A stretch of 64,000 nt of DNA, taken from assembly GCA_003194525.1 (NCBI GenBank), contig NBIV01000064.1, forward strand, positions 62,001 through 126,000. The letters run 5' to 3'. Positions within the stretch are counted from its first letter, which is position 1; each line of letters starts with the position of its first letter. Position numbers and translations under genes: made by a program. The notes beneath the pieces are model-generated. The model did no database searches and was not told the DNA's origin. It worked only from the letters and a program-made list of their open reading frames with translations. Below are positions 23,994 to 34,890 of this stretch, one piece after another. Origin of the DNA: Gracilariopsis chorda (Eukaryota > Rhodophyta > Florideophyceae > Gracilariales > Gracilariaceae).

Positions 23994-25619
23994 TCATCGC
24001 ATACTGCTAGTGGTTTGCTCTCTAGCATGCTGTATGGGATTTCGTTCTGTGGTGATGAGTTCAATTTCCACATCCTTAGCATCATATGACTCGCGTTCTG
24101 TGTCTTCCATATCAATGTCTGTGTTCTCTGTATCACACACATTTCTTCCGTCTGAACATTTCTCACCGCTCGCAACCCCAACCCCAAGTTCATAAACAGT
24201 TGGGTCGTCCTTGTTCAAAGACTTAGGCCCGAACTGGTTTCTTCCTCTTCCTTTTCGAATCCCATATTCTATTTCTCGTTCAGACCCCAAAACTCTCTTC
24301 GCCGTTCTTCGGTTGCGTACCCGAAACGTTCGAATGTCGTTGTCTGGTTCGCCCAGTATCTTCATCTCAATCTGCTGAACTTCTGCACTGAAGTCGTCAG
24401 GTTTTATCTCTTCGTCAGCTAGCAAAGAGCGAAACGTTTTGTGCTCTTGTTCAAATTGTCGACGTGAAAGCAAGGAAGAGCTATCTGACCCAGCCTCCAC
24501 TGCTGGAAAGCGTGTTCCCAGGCTCATTCCTAACATATGATCCAGTTGAGTCGAGAACTCCTCTCGATGTCGTGGAGTGTGTGATTGATGACTCTCGCGA
24601 ACAACAGTACCCGCGACGAACTCAGGAGTTTCCGGTATTCGCCGTTCCATGTAATGAAGTGGTATATCCGATGATCGGGCGTGAGGTCTCATTCTTCTGG
24701 GCGATGCTTGGACCAACGGTCTTCTGTTTTCTCCATCGGCGCGTCTATGAGCAAAGAAATCAATCGCATTTGAAGGCAGTGCCGATCCAGGATGGAGATC
24801 GGACATTTTCGGACTTGCTTTGCTCACCCCGAGAGAATCATGTCGGATATTCCTTTCGTGAAAGTTCGCTGGCAAGGATGGAACAAAATCCAAGTCATTC
24901 GCCTTTCGCTTTCGACTGGATGATGGCAAATTCTTCAACTGTCTGGGCCTAGGGCTGTTCCCTCTTGACCGGATAGGTGCGCTTTGTTTGTTCGTAACTT
25001 GGCTGTTCAAAAAGTTGTTCGGTAGAACTCGTCTTCTGAAATGCGGGGTCTTCTCCTCATCAGCGTCAAAGATTCTTATGGTATGGGACGGAAAACTGGG
25101 CTGTGATTGATCCGCCCGCACGAGATCGTCCTCTCGGCCTTCACGAGTGGTCGCCAAACGCTTTCTATGACGGTTCACGCGGTCTTCTATATCGCGGTTT
25201 CTTTTCCTTGCATTTCGGAACTCTGGCACCAGGGATTCCAAGTCGGAGGGGTCTGCAAGCATAAGAAAGTCTCTACTGATATCCTGTTGCCATTTACTTG
25301 CCTGCGACCTTTGCAGATTCCGCGGATTCTCCGGCGGTCTGCTCCGCTGAGCTGGGCGCAATGCCGGGCGATGACGAGGAGCATTCAGCATTGTCGCGTT
25401 CACATGGGCACTTCTTTCAGCGGGATGATGAGATTGTTGGGCGATTTCCCTCATTCGAGCAAAGTACTGTCTTTGACGGGCAACCGGGTCTCGGCGTTGA
25501 ACAACCACTCGACGTCTTCATGAGATACATTTCGGTAAAAGACGGTTAGTTTGTTTATGTGACATAAAGGCAGGAGAAAGGTGTTACCCTTACCGCTTCC
25601 CACCCATCCATCCTTTCAT
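23994..25619 (-). CDS. unknown basic, disordered protein, one 5' intron
   Basis: A long minus-strand frame (25515-23994) has an in-frame stop just upstream of its first GTG, so it needs either an internal ATG (25454, 486 residues) or splicing. A good intron exists: donor GTAAGG at 25593, CTAAC at 25548 and acceptor at 25516 (78 bp), and it joins the frame in phase to a short first exon starting MKGWMGGK at 25619. This gives about 515 residues. The protein is rich in Arg, Ser, Pro and Asp, with several basic clusters (RKRNRD, NRHRKRLATTR, SSRKRKAND), an acidic C-terminal part (TENTDIDMEDTERESYDAKD) and no membrane segment. A nuclear role is plausible from composition alone. I do not recognise a domain. 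The frame upstream of the first exon remains open to an ATG at 26024, so a longer N-terminus (about 650 residues) cannot be excluded. Confidence 0.6.
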
Positions 25620-26277
25620 AGTGTACAAGTTGAGTGCACAACAGGAAATGATGTTGCAAGAAACCGCAGACACACTCTTGTCAACTGATAGCAGCTCCCG
25701 CGCGTGGTAAGGGAGGCGGTACAGGCGGCCGGTCTCAATGCATGGAATGCATGCTCTACACAGGTATGTGATGACAGTTTTGAAAGTGATGCTCTTCGGT
25801 TCGGAAATTAAATCGCGCGCTGTGGAAAAACAGTTGATCATCACGAAACGAAAGCCACTCGGTAGCACTGGAACGATTCGTGGAATAAATACGAAAGGCT
25901 CATCGTAGATCAAGACAGCACCTTGATGCACCCCACGGGCATCCACGCTGTTGTCTGATAGAGAGAGACTGGGAGTGCTCATAAGTTCCCCCTGCTGTAC
26001 AGGGATGGAGGTGTTGTGTAGCATGCTGTATCGTTAGAAGCGTCATATTCGTCTTTCCAGTCTTTCACTCTTCCCGTTGATCCAAAAACTAACTGAGATC
26101 TGGGATACGCCCAGCAGAATGAGTGCTGTGATGTCCTTCACAGCACCAAACGGATAAGCATGTGTCGTCAAAACCCAATCCCGATCGACAACGCGCATGG
26201 TGTTGTTGTTTCAGGGTTGTACAAAAGCAAAAATTGGTTGTGTTCAACTGCTCCATCGTACTGCTCTATTCACTGCT
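25620..26277. other. spacer with open minus-strand frame
   Basis: Between the unknown basic protein gene and TIM22. The minus strand is open from an ATG at 26024 down to the small exon described above. Nothing in it resembles a known domain, so it may be 5' UTR or an alternative first exon. Confidence 0.4.
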
Positions 26278-26886
26278 TCAGTCCATATACTCCATGTAAT
26301 AGTCAATGGCAGCACTAAACGCAGCAACGCTAGCGCAACCAAAGGCCATCTGCGCCGCTCTAGCGCGATGCGGAATTCTCTCCGAAGGCGCGGAAGACAT
26401 AAAGGCACCAGCAGCACATCCGCCAATAACAGAGTTCCAAATATCATGTCGAGCACGAAGTTTCTCCACAGTGCACTCCGAGACCGAAAAGCTGGCGCCA
26501 AACATTGCGAAGTTCTTAGCATAAGAACGCATAGATCGAGCAGCTTCTTTAAAACCGACGCGCAATTTAAGCGAGGCAGGTCCTTCCGTCTCAACCGCTT
26601 TGTCCACCGCGTTGGAGTAGCCGCCGAAAAAGAGGCCGAACAAAACTCCCAGGCCGCCGCCTGCTACGGCTGACATGCTTGCTTTGAATATGCAGGTTTC
26701 TGTGGCGTTGTTGATGGTGCGGATCCATAGGGGCGGCTGATTTGGGTTTAAGGGCGGCCACACCATTGGTTGCTGCAAGGGATTTCGGTCGTTGAATATG
26801 GGGTTCTGTGATAGGGGGGGGGCTTCATCTGCGGAATTGGAAAAGTTGTCGAAGCGTTGAGCGGATGATGCGTCGTTATCTGACAT
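26278..26886 (-). CDS. TIM22: mitochondrial inner-membrane translocase subunit TIM22
   Basis: 202 residues from ATG at 26886. A Pro/Asn-rich N-terminus (about 1-58) precedes a Tim17/Tim22/Tim23-type domain: Cys-containing first segment with Gly-rich helix (MSAVAGGGLGVLFGLFFGGY, about 70-89), the loop SYAKNFAMFGASFSVSECTVEK with conserved Cys, then RARHDIWNSVIGGCAAGAFMS and a last helix FGCASVAAFSAAIDYYM. The spacing and the ECTVEK...HD..N motif match Tim22 rather than Tim17 or Tim23. TIM22 forms the carrier translocase that inserts metabolite carriers into the inner mitochondrial membrane. It is transcribed head-to-head with the mitochondrial acyl carrier protein gene, 491 bp between starts, so they may share a regulatory region. 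Length is typical. Confidence 0.88.
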   Translation of the reverse strand: MSDNDASSAQRFDNFSNSADEAPPLSQNPIFNDRNPLQQPMVWPPLNPNQPPLWIRTINNATETCIFKASMSAVAGGGLGVLFGLFFGGYSNAVDKAVETEGPASLKLRVGFKEAARSMRSYAKNFAMFGASFSVSECTVEKLRARHDIWNSVIGGCAAGAFMSSAPSERIPHRARAAQMAFGCASVAAFSAAIDYYMEYMD

Positions 26887-27377
26887 TTCAAAAGCGGAGC
26901 AGCTCCTACAAACAGAGAAGAGTAGCTTCGTGGGTGCGACCGACGTGGAGCGGGCTCCCTTTAGTACCTACAAGGATGGCAACCAGAAGACCAAGAAGGG
27001 CAATTGTGGAGAGCACAAACTCCAAATCAGCTTTGCGTATGTCGTCGTCGTGGTCCTGTATCATTGGTGTTCTTGTTCGCGGCGACGCCGCATGTGTGGT
27101 GCATGGGCCACGATGTGCGTCGACAGTCGACGCACAAGCACATGGCACGGCGCATCGACGAAGCGCCGCCCTCGTGTGCGTCGTGTCCACGCGGACACGA
27201 TGGGCGCTTCTCTGCATGAACTCGCTTGTAGAATAGCCGATCGTGCAAGACGCGCCGAGGAGCACGTTTCGATCATCCGTGATTCGGCATCCACCTGCCA
27301 AGCCTCGCATCCCCCCCCCCGGATCGCAATTTTGGTGGAGTTGACGTCAAAGCGGTGAAGAGATCTTGTATCGCAAA
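26887..27377. promoter_or_regulatory. divergent promoter region TIM22 / acyl carrier protein
   Basis: 491 bp between two start codons on opposite strands. It includes two perfect inverted repeats: GTGCGTCGAC-A-GTCGACGCAC at 27115-27135 and TCGTGTCC-ACGC-GGACACGA at 27181-27200. Both are candidate binding sites for dimeric regulators. No obvious TATA box is seen near either gene. Confidence 0.45.
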
Positions 27378-27897
27378 ATGCTCGCTCCTACTTTGCGGTC
27401 GGCTGTCAATGCTGCACGGTTTGCTTCGCAGCGAATGATGCGATCTACTGTGCATCCTTGTATCGCTGTTTCCATGTATTCCAAACACGCCTCTTCAATT
27501 CGCCCCATGTGGAGATCATTCGCCGCTGAAGCAGGCTATCTCGACAAGGATGAGGTTTCCACGCGTGTGCTTGAAGTGGTTCGAAAGTTTGAAAAGGTAC
27601 GCTCACTCAACTTGTAAACGCTGACCACGACCCGCGTTTGTTAAGCACCCGGTTTGCTAACCACTCGTGTAAATGTCTGTGTGCTCTACTGGAAAAATAA
27701 AACAGGTGCAACCTGAAAAGGTGACGGACGCCTCTCACTTTGTAAACGACCTCGGTCTGGACAGTTTGGATACAGTGGAGCTTGTGATGGCTCTCGAGGA
27801 CGAGTTTAGCATTGAAATCTCCGACGAACAAGCCGAAAAGATCATGACGTGCGGCGATGCAATAGCATATGTGGCCGACAACATCCACGCCAAGTAG
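27378..27897 (+). CDS. mitochondrial acyl carrier protein, one intron
   Basis: Two exons, 27378-27596 and 27706-27897, with a 109-bp intron (donor GTACGC, CTAAC at 27655, acceptor ACAG at 27705) joined in phase. The product has 136 residues. Residues 1-50 are basic and rich in Arg, Ser and Ala ([20 protein letters not shown]), as in a mitochondrial presequence. The carrier domain (about 58-136) has the [20 protein letters not shown] motif; Ser93 is the expected site of 4'-phosphopantetheine attachment. It would carry acyl chains in mitochondrial fatty-acid synthesis (lipoate precursor) and act as a structural subunit of complex I in many eukaryotes. Divergent neighbour is TIM22; convergent neighbour is V-ATPase subunit E, with only 257 bp between stops. 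A plastid isoform is less likely given the presequence and the ACPM-like core. Confidence 0.92.
27597..27705 (+). other. intron of the acyl carrier protein gene
   Basis: 109 bp, GT...AG, branch-like GCTAACC 46-51 bp before the 3' end. It separates codons exactly (phase 0) between FEK and VQPEK, and removes in-frame stops. Confidence 0.85.
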
Positions 27898-28154
27898 ATG
27901 AACGAACGCCTCGTAGCAGTAGCCACATCTGCGCACGCGCACACACACACGCACACACGCCCACACAAATAAAAAAAGAAAAATCGCTCAGCATGTGTTT
28001 GTACAAACAAGATTCATGTCGGTTTGCACTTGGTGGGGGAAGGGGCAATTAGTTGTTTACTAGAGTGACGAGTACAGATTCACGCTGATGAGAAAAAAAA
28101 AAGGAGAAAAGGTTGCAGGGGCAGCAGTTCCCACAACGGCCTCGAAAAGAAAAG

Positions 28155-28811
28155 TTACTGAGACGTGAACATCATTACACGAATTTGCGGCAGGTTCTGC
28201 TGATAAGCGATCTCTAGTCTACTCTCGAACGTGTTCTCAACGACAATAGTACCACCCTGGCTGAGCAACACAACACCTCCAGTGCAATTGTCAGACAGAT
28301 AGGTATCTGAGTCAAGCACAATAGTGGCAGCATCTTTAGTGCTGGCCACATATTCTTCCGTAAGCGAGGGCAAAGAACTCTTGACAATTTCAGCATCGAC
28401 GCGACGGCAACGAACGACAACGTCCTTATCATTGAGTACGTTGAGTCCCTGTTGAATAAGAGCCTTCAACAAGGCGTGATAAGCTTCCGGATCGGATTCT
28501 GGAAGCTGCGAAAGCTTCTTAGCAGCATCGTCATAAGTCTCTTGCAAGATAGCATCGCGAGCTTTGAGTTGTTGCAACCGGGCAGCGTTCTGATCGGTGG
28601 ACTTTGCAATCTTGCGATTGATGTCAATTTGCTTGACCTTCTTCTCATACTCTGCGCGGATCTTCTCGCGTGCGGCTTCGACGGTGGAGAGCTTGCGGAT
28701 ATTGAAGTCCTCCTCGGCCTTGACTCGAATTTCGTTGGACTTGTCCTTGGCCTCCTGACGGATGAAGGAGACCATTTGCTGGATCTGTTGCTTGACCTGT
28801 GCGTCGTTCAT
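28155..28811 (-). CDS. V-type ATPase subunit E (peripheral stalk)
   Basis: 218 residues from ATG at 28811, close to the usual 220-230 of the family. The N-terminal half (about 1-110) is a long charged helix, MNDAQVKQQIQQMVSFIRQEA followed by AEEDFNIRKLSTVEAAREKIRAEYEKK, the coiled coil that pairs with subunit G. The C-terminal half has the conserved globular part with VVVRCRRVDAEIVKS, the CTGGVVLLSQGGTIVVENTFESRLEIAYQQNLPQIR block and a short tail. Subunit E is part of the peripheral stalk of the proton pump of vacuoles and other endomembranes. The gene is head-to-head with the ATAD2-type gene (524 bp between starts) and has no visible intron. Confidence 0.95.
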   Translation of the reverse strand: MNDAQVKQQIQQMVSFIRQEAKDKSNEIRVKAEEDFNIRKLSTVEAAREKIRAEYEKKVKQIDINRKIAKSTDQNAARLQQLKARDAILQETYDDAAKKLSQLPESDPEAYHALLKALIQQGLNVLNDKDVVVRCRRVDAEIVKSSLPSLTEEYVASTKDAATIVLDSDTYLSDNCTGGVVLLSQGGTIVVENTFESRLEIAYQQNLPQIRVMMFTSQ

Positions 28812-29335
28812 GGCTGCTAAAGGGTGGAGGACGGCTGCAGTGGGAGGAGGCGGGGGCGATTAGACTGGAACGGATGTGGATGAAGAGGGAGGAGGAGGTG
28901 TCGAAAAAACGGAGGCTATCTATCGGTTACAAGGGCTGTCGGTTGAAGCTGCTCAAGCGCAGAACGACAGCACCGAGCGGGACACAGTCACGCGCTTTCT
29001 CCAGCCCTCCGCACAGCGCCCCACACCGCGCCACCACCAGCATCGCCATGTGGTCTGCCATTACAGGGCGCCGTACACAGTACCACGACTGCCACGTGGT
29101 CTGTAAGGCTCTGCTTACAGTGTGGAGGGCGGAGCGCGAAAAAATAAATAAGTGCTTGATCGACTCGACGCAGCTGGGTGCACGTCTTTGTGGCGCGCGC
29201 ATCTAAGGCTGTCTGCACGCGCGCTTGCTGCTACGCGCGCTCCGTTTTGCGCCGCTTGCCCCTCGCACCTTTCGCGTTCACCTCCCCCCCCGTCGCGCCC
29301 AACTCACATCTACCTCGCCCCCGATATATACAACT
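28812..29335. promoter_or_regulatory. divergent promoter region V-ATPase E / ATAD2-type gene
   Basis: 524 bp between opposite start codons, with alternating CGCGCG stretches at about 29193-29240 and a short GATATATAC sequence at about 29322 just before the + strand start. No clear paired TATA boxes. Confidence 0.4.
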
Positions 29336-32300
29336 ATGGGAGCTGATGCCAGGCCGCCGCGCACCTGCAAGGCGCGTACCATCGAACGTCTCTCCCTTCA
29401 GTGCGACGAAGACGCCCACGAACGCGACTCCGACAGCAACGATTTCATGCATCCCACCGCCCGCACGGCCGCCCGCCGTCGCTCAAAGCGCCTGGTAAGG
29501 GACGATGACGATGACGACGACAACGACAATCAACCGCTCGGAACCGGAACTTTTCAAATCTCCCATTCCCCAATATCCCATCTCGCTCCTAATGGAAACA
29601 CCGTCGTCCAAGACGACGCCACACTTCACTCCCACTCTTCCGATGAACACGACATTATAGTCGCAGAATCTGACAAGGAAGCTGAAACCGTCATACCTCC
29701 CGATACCAAAAGCGCCCTTCATCACTCCGCCTCCGAAGACGCTTACGAACTGGGCGCCGACGATGAAGAAGACGACGATCAAGCCGATGCAGACTTCCCT
29801 GGCACAACGCCCAAGAAATCCCTTCCGCTGCGCTTGCGCGTCTCCAGTCAGCCGACCACCTTCATCACCAAGTCCGGTCGTCTCAGCAAACCCCCTCAAT
29901 CCGTCACTCCCCAACTTGGAACTGTACCGCACAGAGTAAAGTCCGCCTCCGACCAACAATACGCCTCCGCCTACAGAGGTCGTCTGCGATCTCGAACGCG
30001 CCGTCTAGGTTCGTATGCCGCGGACCGAGATGACATTCACGACCCCTACTTGAAACAAGAGCCACATTTGCTTCCAGTGTCGTCCAAGCGAAAAGGAACC
30101 AGACTTGTTACCAATCAAGAGTTAGAAACAAGACGTCTCACGCGTTACAATTCTCGTCGCAACGCCCAACCGAATGATGCTCCCATAGCCACCAGTCCCT
30201 ACCGCACCCGAAATCGATTGCGTCGCGAGGCAAACGGGCGAACCAGATCGTCTCGACAAAGATCAAATCGTCATGATCTTGACAAGGATGATAGTGAGGA
30301 GGCTGACGCCGATGGTGACTTTCACACTCCCCCTGAGGAAGAATCCGATTCTTACGAAGAACATGAGCTTGATAGGGGAGCAATCGAAAACAGTGATACA
30401 GAACTTATTGGAACTTCTACCAGAAGTGGCATGCAACGAAGTCGAAAGCGACAGCCCCAGCGAAGTATCACACGAAGTCGAAAGCGAGCCAGAACCCGCG
30501 ATGAAAGGGAGCAGAACTCCATGGCGCGCGAAACCAGAAAGAGCTATCGTCCGAGAAGAGATTCTATGCGACCGATGGACTTCTATCTCGATAACGGCAT
30601 CAGCAGTGATGACAATGAAAGTAGCGACGATTCCGCCCCACTTCCGAGACGACCACGTTCCACACGAGCGGCCGCCAATCGCGCTGGAGATGCTATTGCG
30701 AACGATATTTCAAAACTCGACTTTCTCAACAACCCTATGGCGCTTATTGACCCCGGAAAACCTGCCCGCCCGAAGCGAATAGATCGATTCAACCACCGAC
30801 GCAATCGTCTCGCCCCTACCAGACCAGACCCCTTTGCTTCCGACGCAGACGATGCGCTTGGCGCTGTGCCACCGTCCATTGAACCTATTCAAGTTGATCT
30901 CGACCTTTCTTGGGACGATATTGGAGGGCTTGACCATCATGTTCGCGCTCTGAAGGAAATGGTGTTTCTGCCGCTTTTGTACCCGGAGGTGTTTGACAAG
31001 TTCCATATGGAACCACCAAAGGGAGTTCTTTTCTACGGGCCACCGGGCACTGGTAAGACGTTGTGCGCGCGCGCTCTTGCTGCTAGCTGCGGAGCGGACC
31101 CAGAGATATCACAGGAAACTGCTGCTAACACATCGTCACACCCTAACCCTCAACCGACAAAAGAAGACAAGATGAAGGCCAGTAACAGCCCTTCGCCCAC
31201 TCGTCAAAACGGGACAATTGTGGACGAAGTTATCGATGGATCCGGGTTTGACAAGATGGGCATGTCACAGCTCAATGACAAGCAGCTCACTTCTGGTACG
31301 CCGACTACCTCAGGCCAAAACGATCTTGGTGCCAAAATCGTCGCCCAGAAAAGTGGTGACTCGGATGTCGTCATGAAGGACCATGACAGCAGTCAAAAAG
31401 AACCGGCAACTCCATCACCACCGTCTGTCACCTCAAAGCCTGTCAAGAAGAAAAAGCCGAGAGTTGCATTTTTCATGCGAAATGGTGCGGACTGCCTCAG
31501 CAAGTGGGTCGGAGAAGCCGAACGACAGTTGCGTCTCACGTTTGAAGCAGCAAAGAAACACCAACCGTCAATCATATTTTTCGACGAGATAGATGGACTT
31601 GCCCCTGTTCGCTCCTCTCGTCAAGACCAGATACACTCTTCAATCGTTTCCACGCTGTTGAGCTTGATGGATGGCCTTGATGCCAGAGGAAAGATTGTTG
31701 TCATCGGTGCGACAAATCGTGTCGATGCGATCGATCCCGCGTTAAGACGCCCCGGTCGTTTCGACCGCGAGCTCATTTTTACGCTACCTAACATGGAAGC
31801 GCGGAGAAGAATTTTGGGCATTCACACGGCCAAATGGAAACCTCCACCAAATCGCAACATCTTGAATGCCGTCGCTAAGATTGCAGTCGGTTATTGCGGT
31901 GCAGATTTGAAAGCACTGTGCTCTGAAGCAGCTATTCGCGCGCTGAGGAGGAGATATCCGCAAATATATAATTCTCATGATAAGCTCCAAATCGACGTGA
32001 ATGAGGTCCGCGTCGCGACAAAGGACTTTGTTGCTGCCATGAAAGAGATCATCCCAGCCAGCCATCGAAGTGCTAGAACCTATGCACGACCCATCTCCGA
32101 GCGGCTTCGCGCCATATTAAGCCATCCGCTGCAGTCTTGCATTTATACCTTGCAGAGAATCTTCGCACCTGGACTTAGTTCTCAAGCAAACGGTACAAAA
32201 TCGAGTTTGCTGGCGGACGCAGACGGTGATGTATCGTCAAGCTCAGATGAGGAGGGGGACATTTTGAACATCGAAGCTTTGCAGGATAAGATTGCAATTG

Positions 32301-33807
32301 CTGGTAAGGAGAGGTCTTCTTCAGCCCGATCCACGCTGACCCGATATCATATTTTGCGACCTCGGTTGTTGATATGTGGTCAACAGGGTTTGGGCCAATC
32401 CGAACTGGGTCCGGCCTTGCTGCACCACTGTGAGGGCTGTCCAGTGCATGCCATAGACTATCCATCGCTTCAGTCAGATGGCGGAGCACGATCATGCGAA
32501 GAATCACTGATATCGGCATTCCGCGAGGCGGCCAGATCTGTTCCGTCTATCCTTTACCTGCCACACTTGCATATGTGGTGGGAAACCGCTTCTGAGTCAC
32601 TTCGGACGACGCTAGTGATTGCGCTGAAAGACATTCCGTCTGATCTGCCACTGCTTGTCTTGGCAACAGCAGAAAGGCGTCTCGAGAGTCTTCCGCAAGA
32701 GGTGACGGAGTTGTTTGGGGATGTGGTGGAACTGAGTGCTCCATCCGAACAGCATCGGACAGCGCTGTTTGAACCGATTATCAGAGAAGTGATGGCCAAA
32801 CCACGACGAACTGAAAGGGCTGCGAAGATCAGAAAACGGAGACGTGCGACGGAGGTGCTTGCAAAGGCACCGCCACCGCCGCCACGAGAGCTAAGTGGAG
32901 AAGAAAAACTGCAGAAGCTGCAGATGGAGGATCGGTATATTCGAGCGCTTCGGATGGAAATGCGAGGGTTCGTTGAACGGCTGTTGCGCGATCGTCGGTT
33001 TAAGGCGTTCTGGAATCCGGTGGACGTCAACTCGGCGCCGGACTATTATGAGATCATCAAGGAGCCCATGGACATTTCGAAGATTGCTGCATTTGTGGAT
33101 ATGGGCCGGTATCCAACAGTTTTGGCGATGGTGAGAGACTTCAACGTGATGGTACAGAATGCAATTCAGTACAATCCACCCAACACGGAATCGGGGGCTA
33201 TGATACTTCGTAGGGCGCACGGGCTGATTGACATCGTTCATGCGTGGACAGATAACTTGGACCCGACTTTGGTTGAGACGTGCAACAGAATCGTCGCTGA
33301 GCGCATTGAGCGCGCTGAACAGGAGAAACGTGCGGCTGAAGCGAAACTGAATTCGAATGCGAACGCTGGGGGTGGAGATGGCATAGAAGTTAAGACAGAC
33401 AATGCTCCGGTAGCCGGTGACAGGGTTGCTGGCCCGCAGGCCGTTGTGAACGGTGAGAAGGTTGGAGAAGAACCAATGGCAATCGGTAACAGTGTGGAAG
33501 GGCAGAGCTGGCGGTGGCGATGGCGAACGGGCCCGTACGGTCATTGTATCAAGATGAAGAAGGTAGTTGTGATAGTGATAAATATGTTGAGGCGGACAGG
33601 GGGAAAGTTGGGGCGTTGCAACAATTGCTTGTCGACGTGTCGACAGGGATGACTGTGGAGGGCTTGGAAGGGCTTTATGTGCGGTGCGAGAAAATTTTGT
33701 ATGAACGTCGACGAAGTATGGACCGCGATGGTGTGGTGGAGTGTGTGATCAACACTGTGCGACTTGCGAGAGATGACCCGGCACTAGTTGGCAAGCTTGT
33801 GGAGTGA
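29336..33807 (+). CDS. ATAD2/Yta7-type AAA ATPase with bromodomain, frame break near 33500
   Basis: The start is ATG at 29336 (MGADARPPRTCKAR). Residues 1-500 are disordered, with acidic runs and Arg/Ser-rich patches. AAA domain 1 begins DLSWDDIGGLDHHVRALKEM; Walker A GPPGTGKT is at 568-575, Walker B IIFFDEIDGL near 746, then SRQDQIHSSIVSTLL and DPALRRPGRFDRE. The segment KIVVIGATNR and the GADCLSKWVGEAERQLR pore region match ATAD2 closely. Between Walker A and that pore region is an insert of about 120 residues (586-708) where the family has about ten. A degenerate second AAA region follows (about 1000-1150), then a bromodomain at about 1199-1320 (WNPVDV, YYEIIKEPMD, NAIQYNPPN) that would bind acetyl-lysine in histones. 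The first frame ends at 33652. The expected C-terminal helical region (TVEGLEGLYVRCEKILYERR) is in the next frame to 33807, so a -1 break lies near 33490-33570. Role: nuclear chromatin factor acting on histones and replication-linked transcription. Confidence 0.9.
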
Positions 33808-34589
33808 TTGGGTGTTGTATCTACAAGGGTAGTCTAGGTAAATGTGTAGCGGAGTAATACTGTTCTACGTGGGGTGTTCAGCTTTGGTTTTGACAAGTGA
33901 CCGTCGGCGCTATCCGGTATGTATTTGAGTTTAGCTTATTTTAAACGGTTTCTGATGTGTATCTCTTTGAAGTGTCGATGGTGATGGTTGGAGGTTTTGG
34001 TTTTCTAGTCTGCTTTCATAGCTGGAGTCTGACTTTGTGTCCAGTTTCGAGGAGCTTTAGAGAGTTCACCTCAGGCATTGCGCTGCGCTGAAGGGCAAAG
34101 GTCATGAAGAGGTTGGAATGGGCTCTGTGTGGTGTGGAACGGGACAGACCAAGTCAAGACAGGTTCATCGCCTCCCTATGCAATGACGTGGATGTAGGTA
34201 GAGTCACGGTTCTATGAGCAACTGTGAATCCAGTTCTAGCACTCCAGTGGGTTCTGGTTCTGGTTCTGGTTCCGTACTTCTATTGGGAGCAAACCGGCGT
34301 TCGGTGAAGGGCATTTAGTTCGCTTTTATCATACAGGGTTGTCCCATGTGGACGTCATCAGCACTACTGCCAGGGTATGGAGCTCTGGTGTTCAGCGCTA
34401 TGTCATACCATGGCCATGCGAGTCCGACGTTTGCATCGCGCTTATAAAAGCAGGAACGTACATAGTGTGTATGTGTGAGTTTCTATGGCCTCGTGCTCGT
34501 GTCCTTAATTCCAAGACTGTGGTAGAGGCTATTCTAATTAGAACCCCTCTCTCTCTCCAGATAAACCAGCAACTTTTGTGACCATGTTC
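33808..34589. other. spacer with a GGTTCT simple repeat
   Basis: Downstream of the ATAD2-type gene. The only structure I see is a short run of GGTTCT units at about 34252-34272. The axis of the inverted duplication falls near here or just to the right. Confidence 0.55.
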
Positions 34590-34890
34590 TTACTATTTAT
34601 TCGACATCGAGGCCTTGCCTTTCTCGAAGAGGTGGAAGCTCTCTTCGTAGGGATGTCGCTCTTCGGTGACTTCCGAGAACGAAATGATCCACGCTATTTT
34701 CTGTACTGATTCCGCATCCAAGCAGACAGAAACCTTTCCTGTGGTGAATAAACGTAAAGACCGGATGTAGAGTCGGGACGTGGTGGTTAAGTATTAGCGC
34801 CAAAGAGGTATGCGCTCCTCCCAGATTCACCTTGGTCGACAGCGGCTCTGAGCTTTATTAGTCGGCTGTGCGGTTGTGAGGCGGACTCAG
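34590..34890. repeat. diverged dispersed repeat D, copy 2
   Basis: Partner of 1280-1615 in the same orientation (see that entry). It lies in the centre of the gene core. Nothing recognisable is encoded with confidence. Confidence 0.4.

Noticed and set aside
32891-33544. 217-codon frame antisense to the bromodomain
   Set aside because: Lies opposite a strongly conserved domain and has no features of its own.
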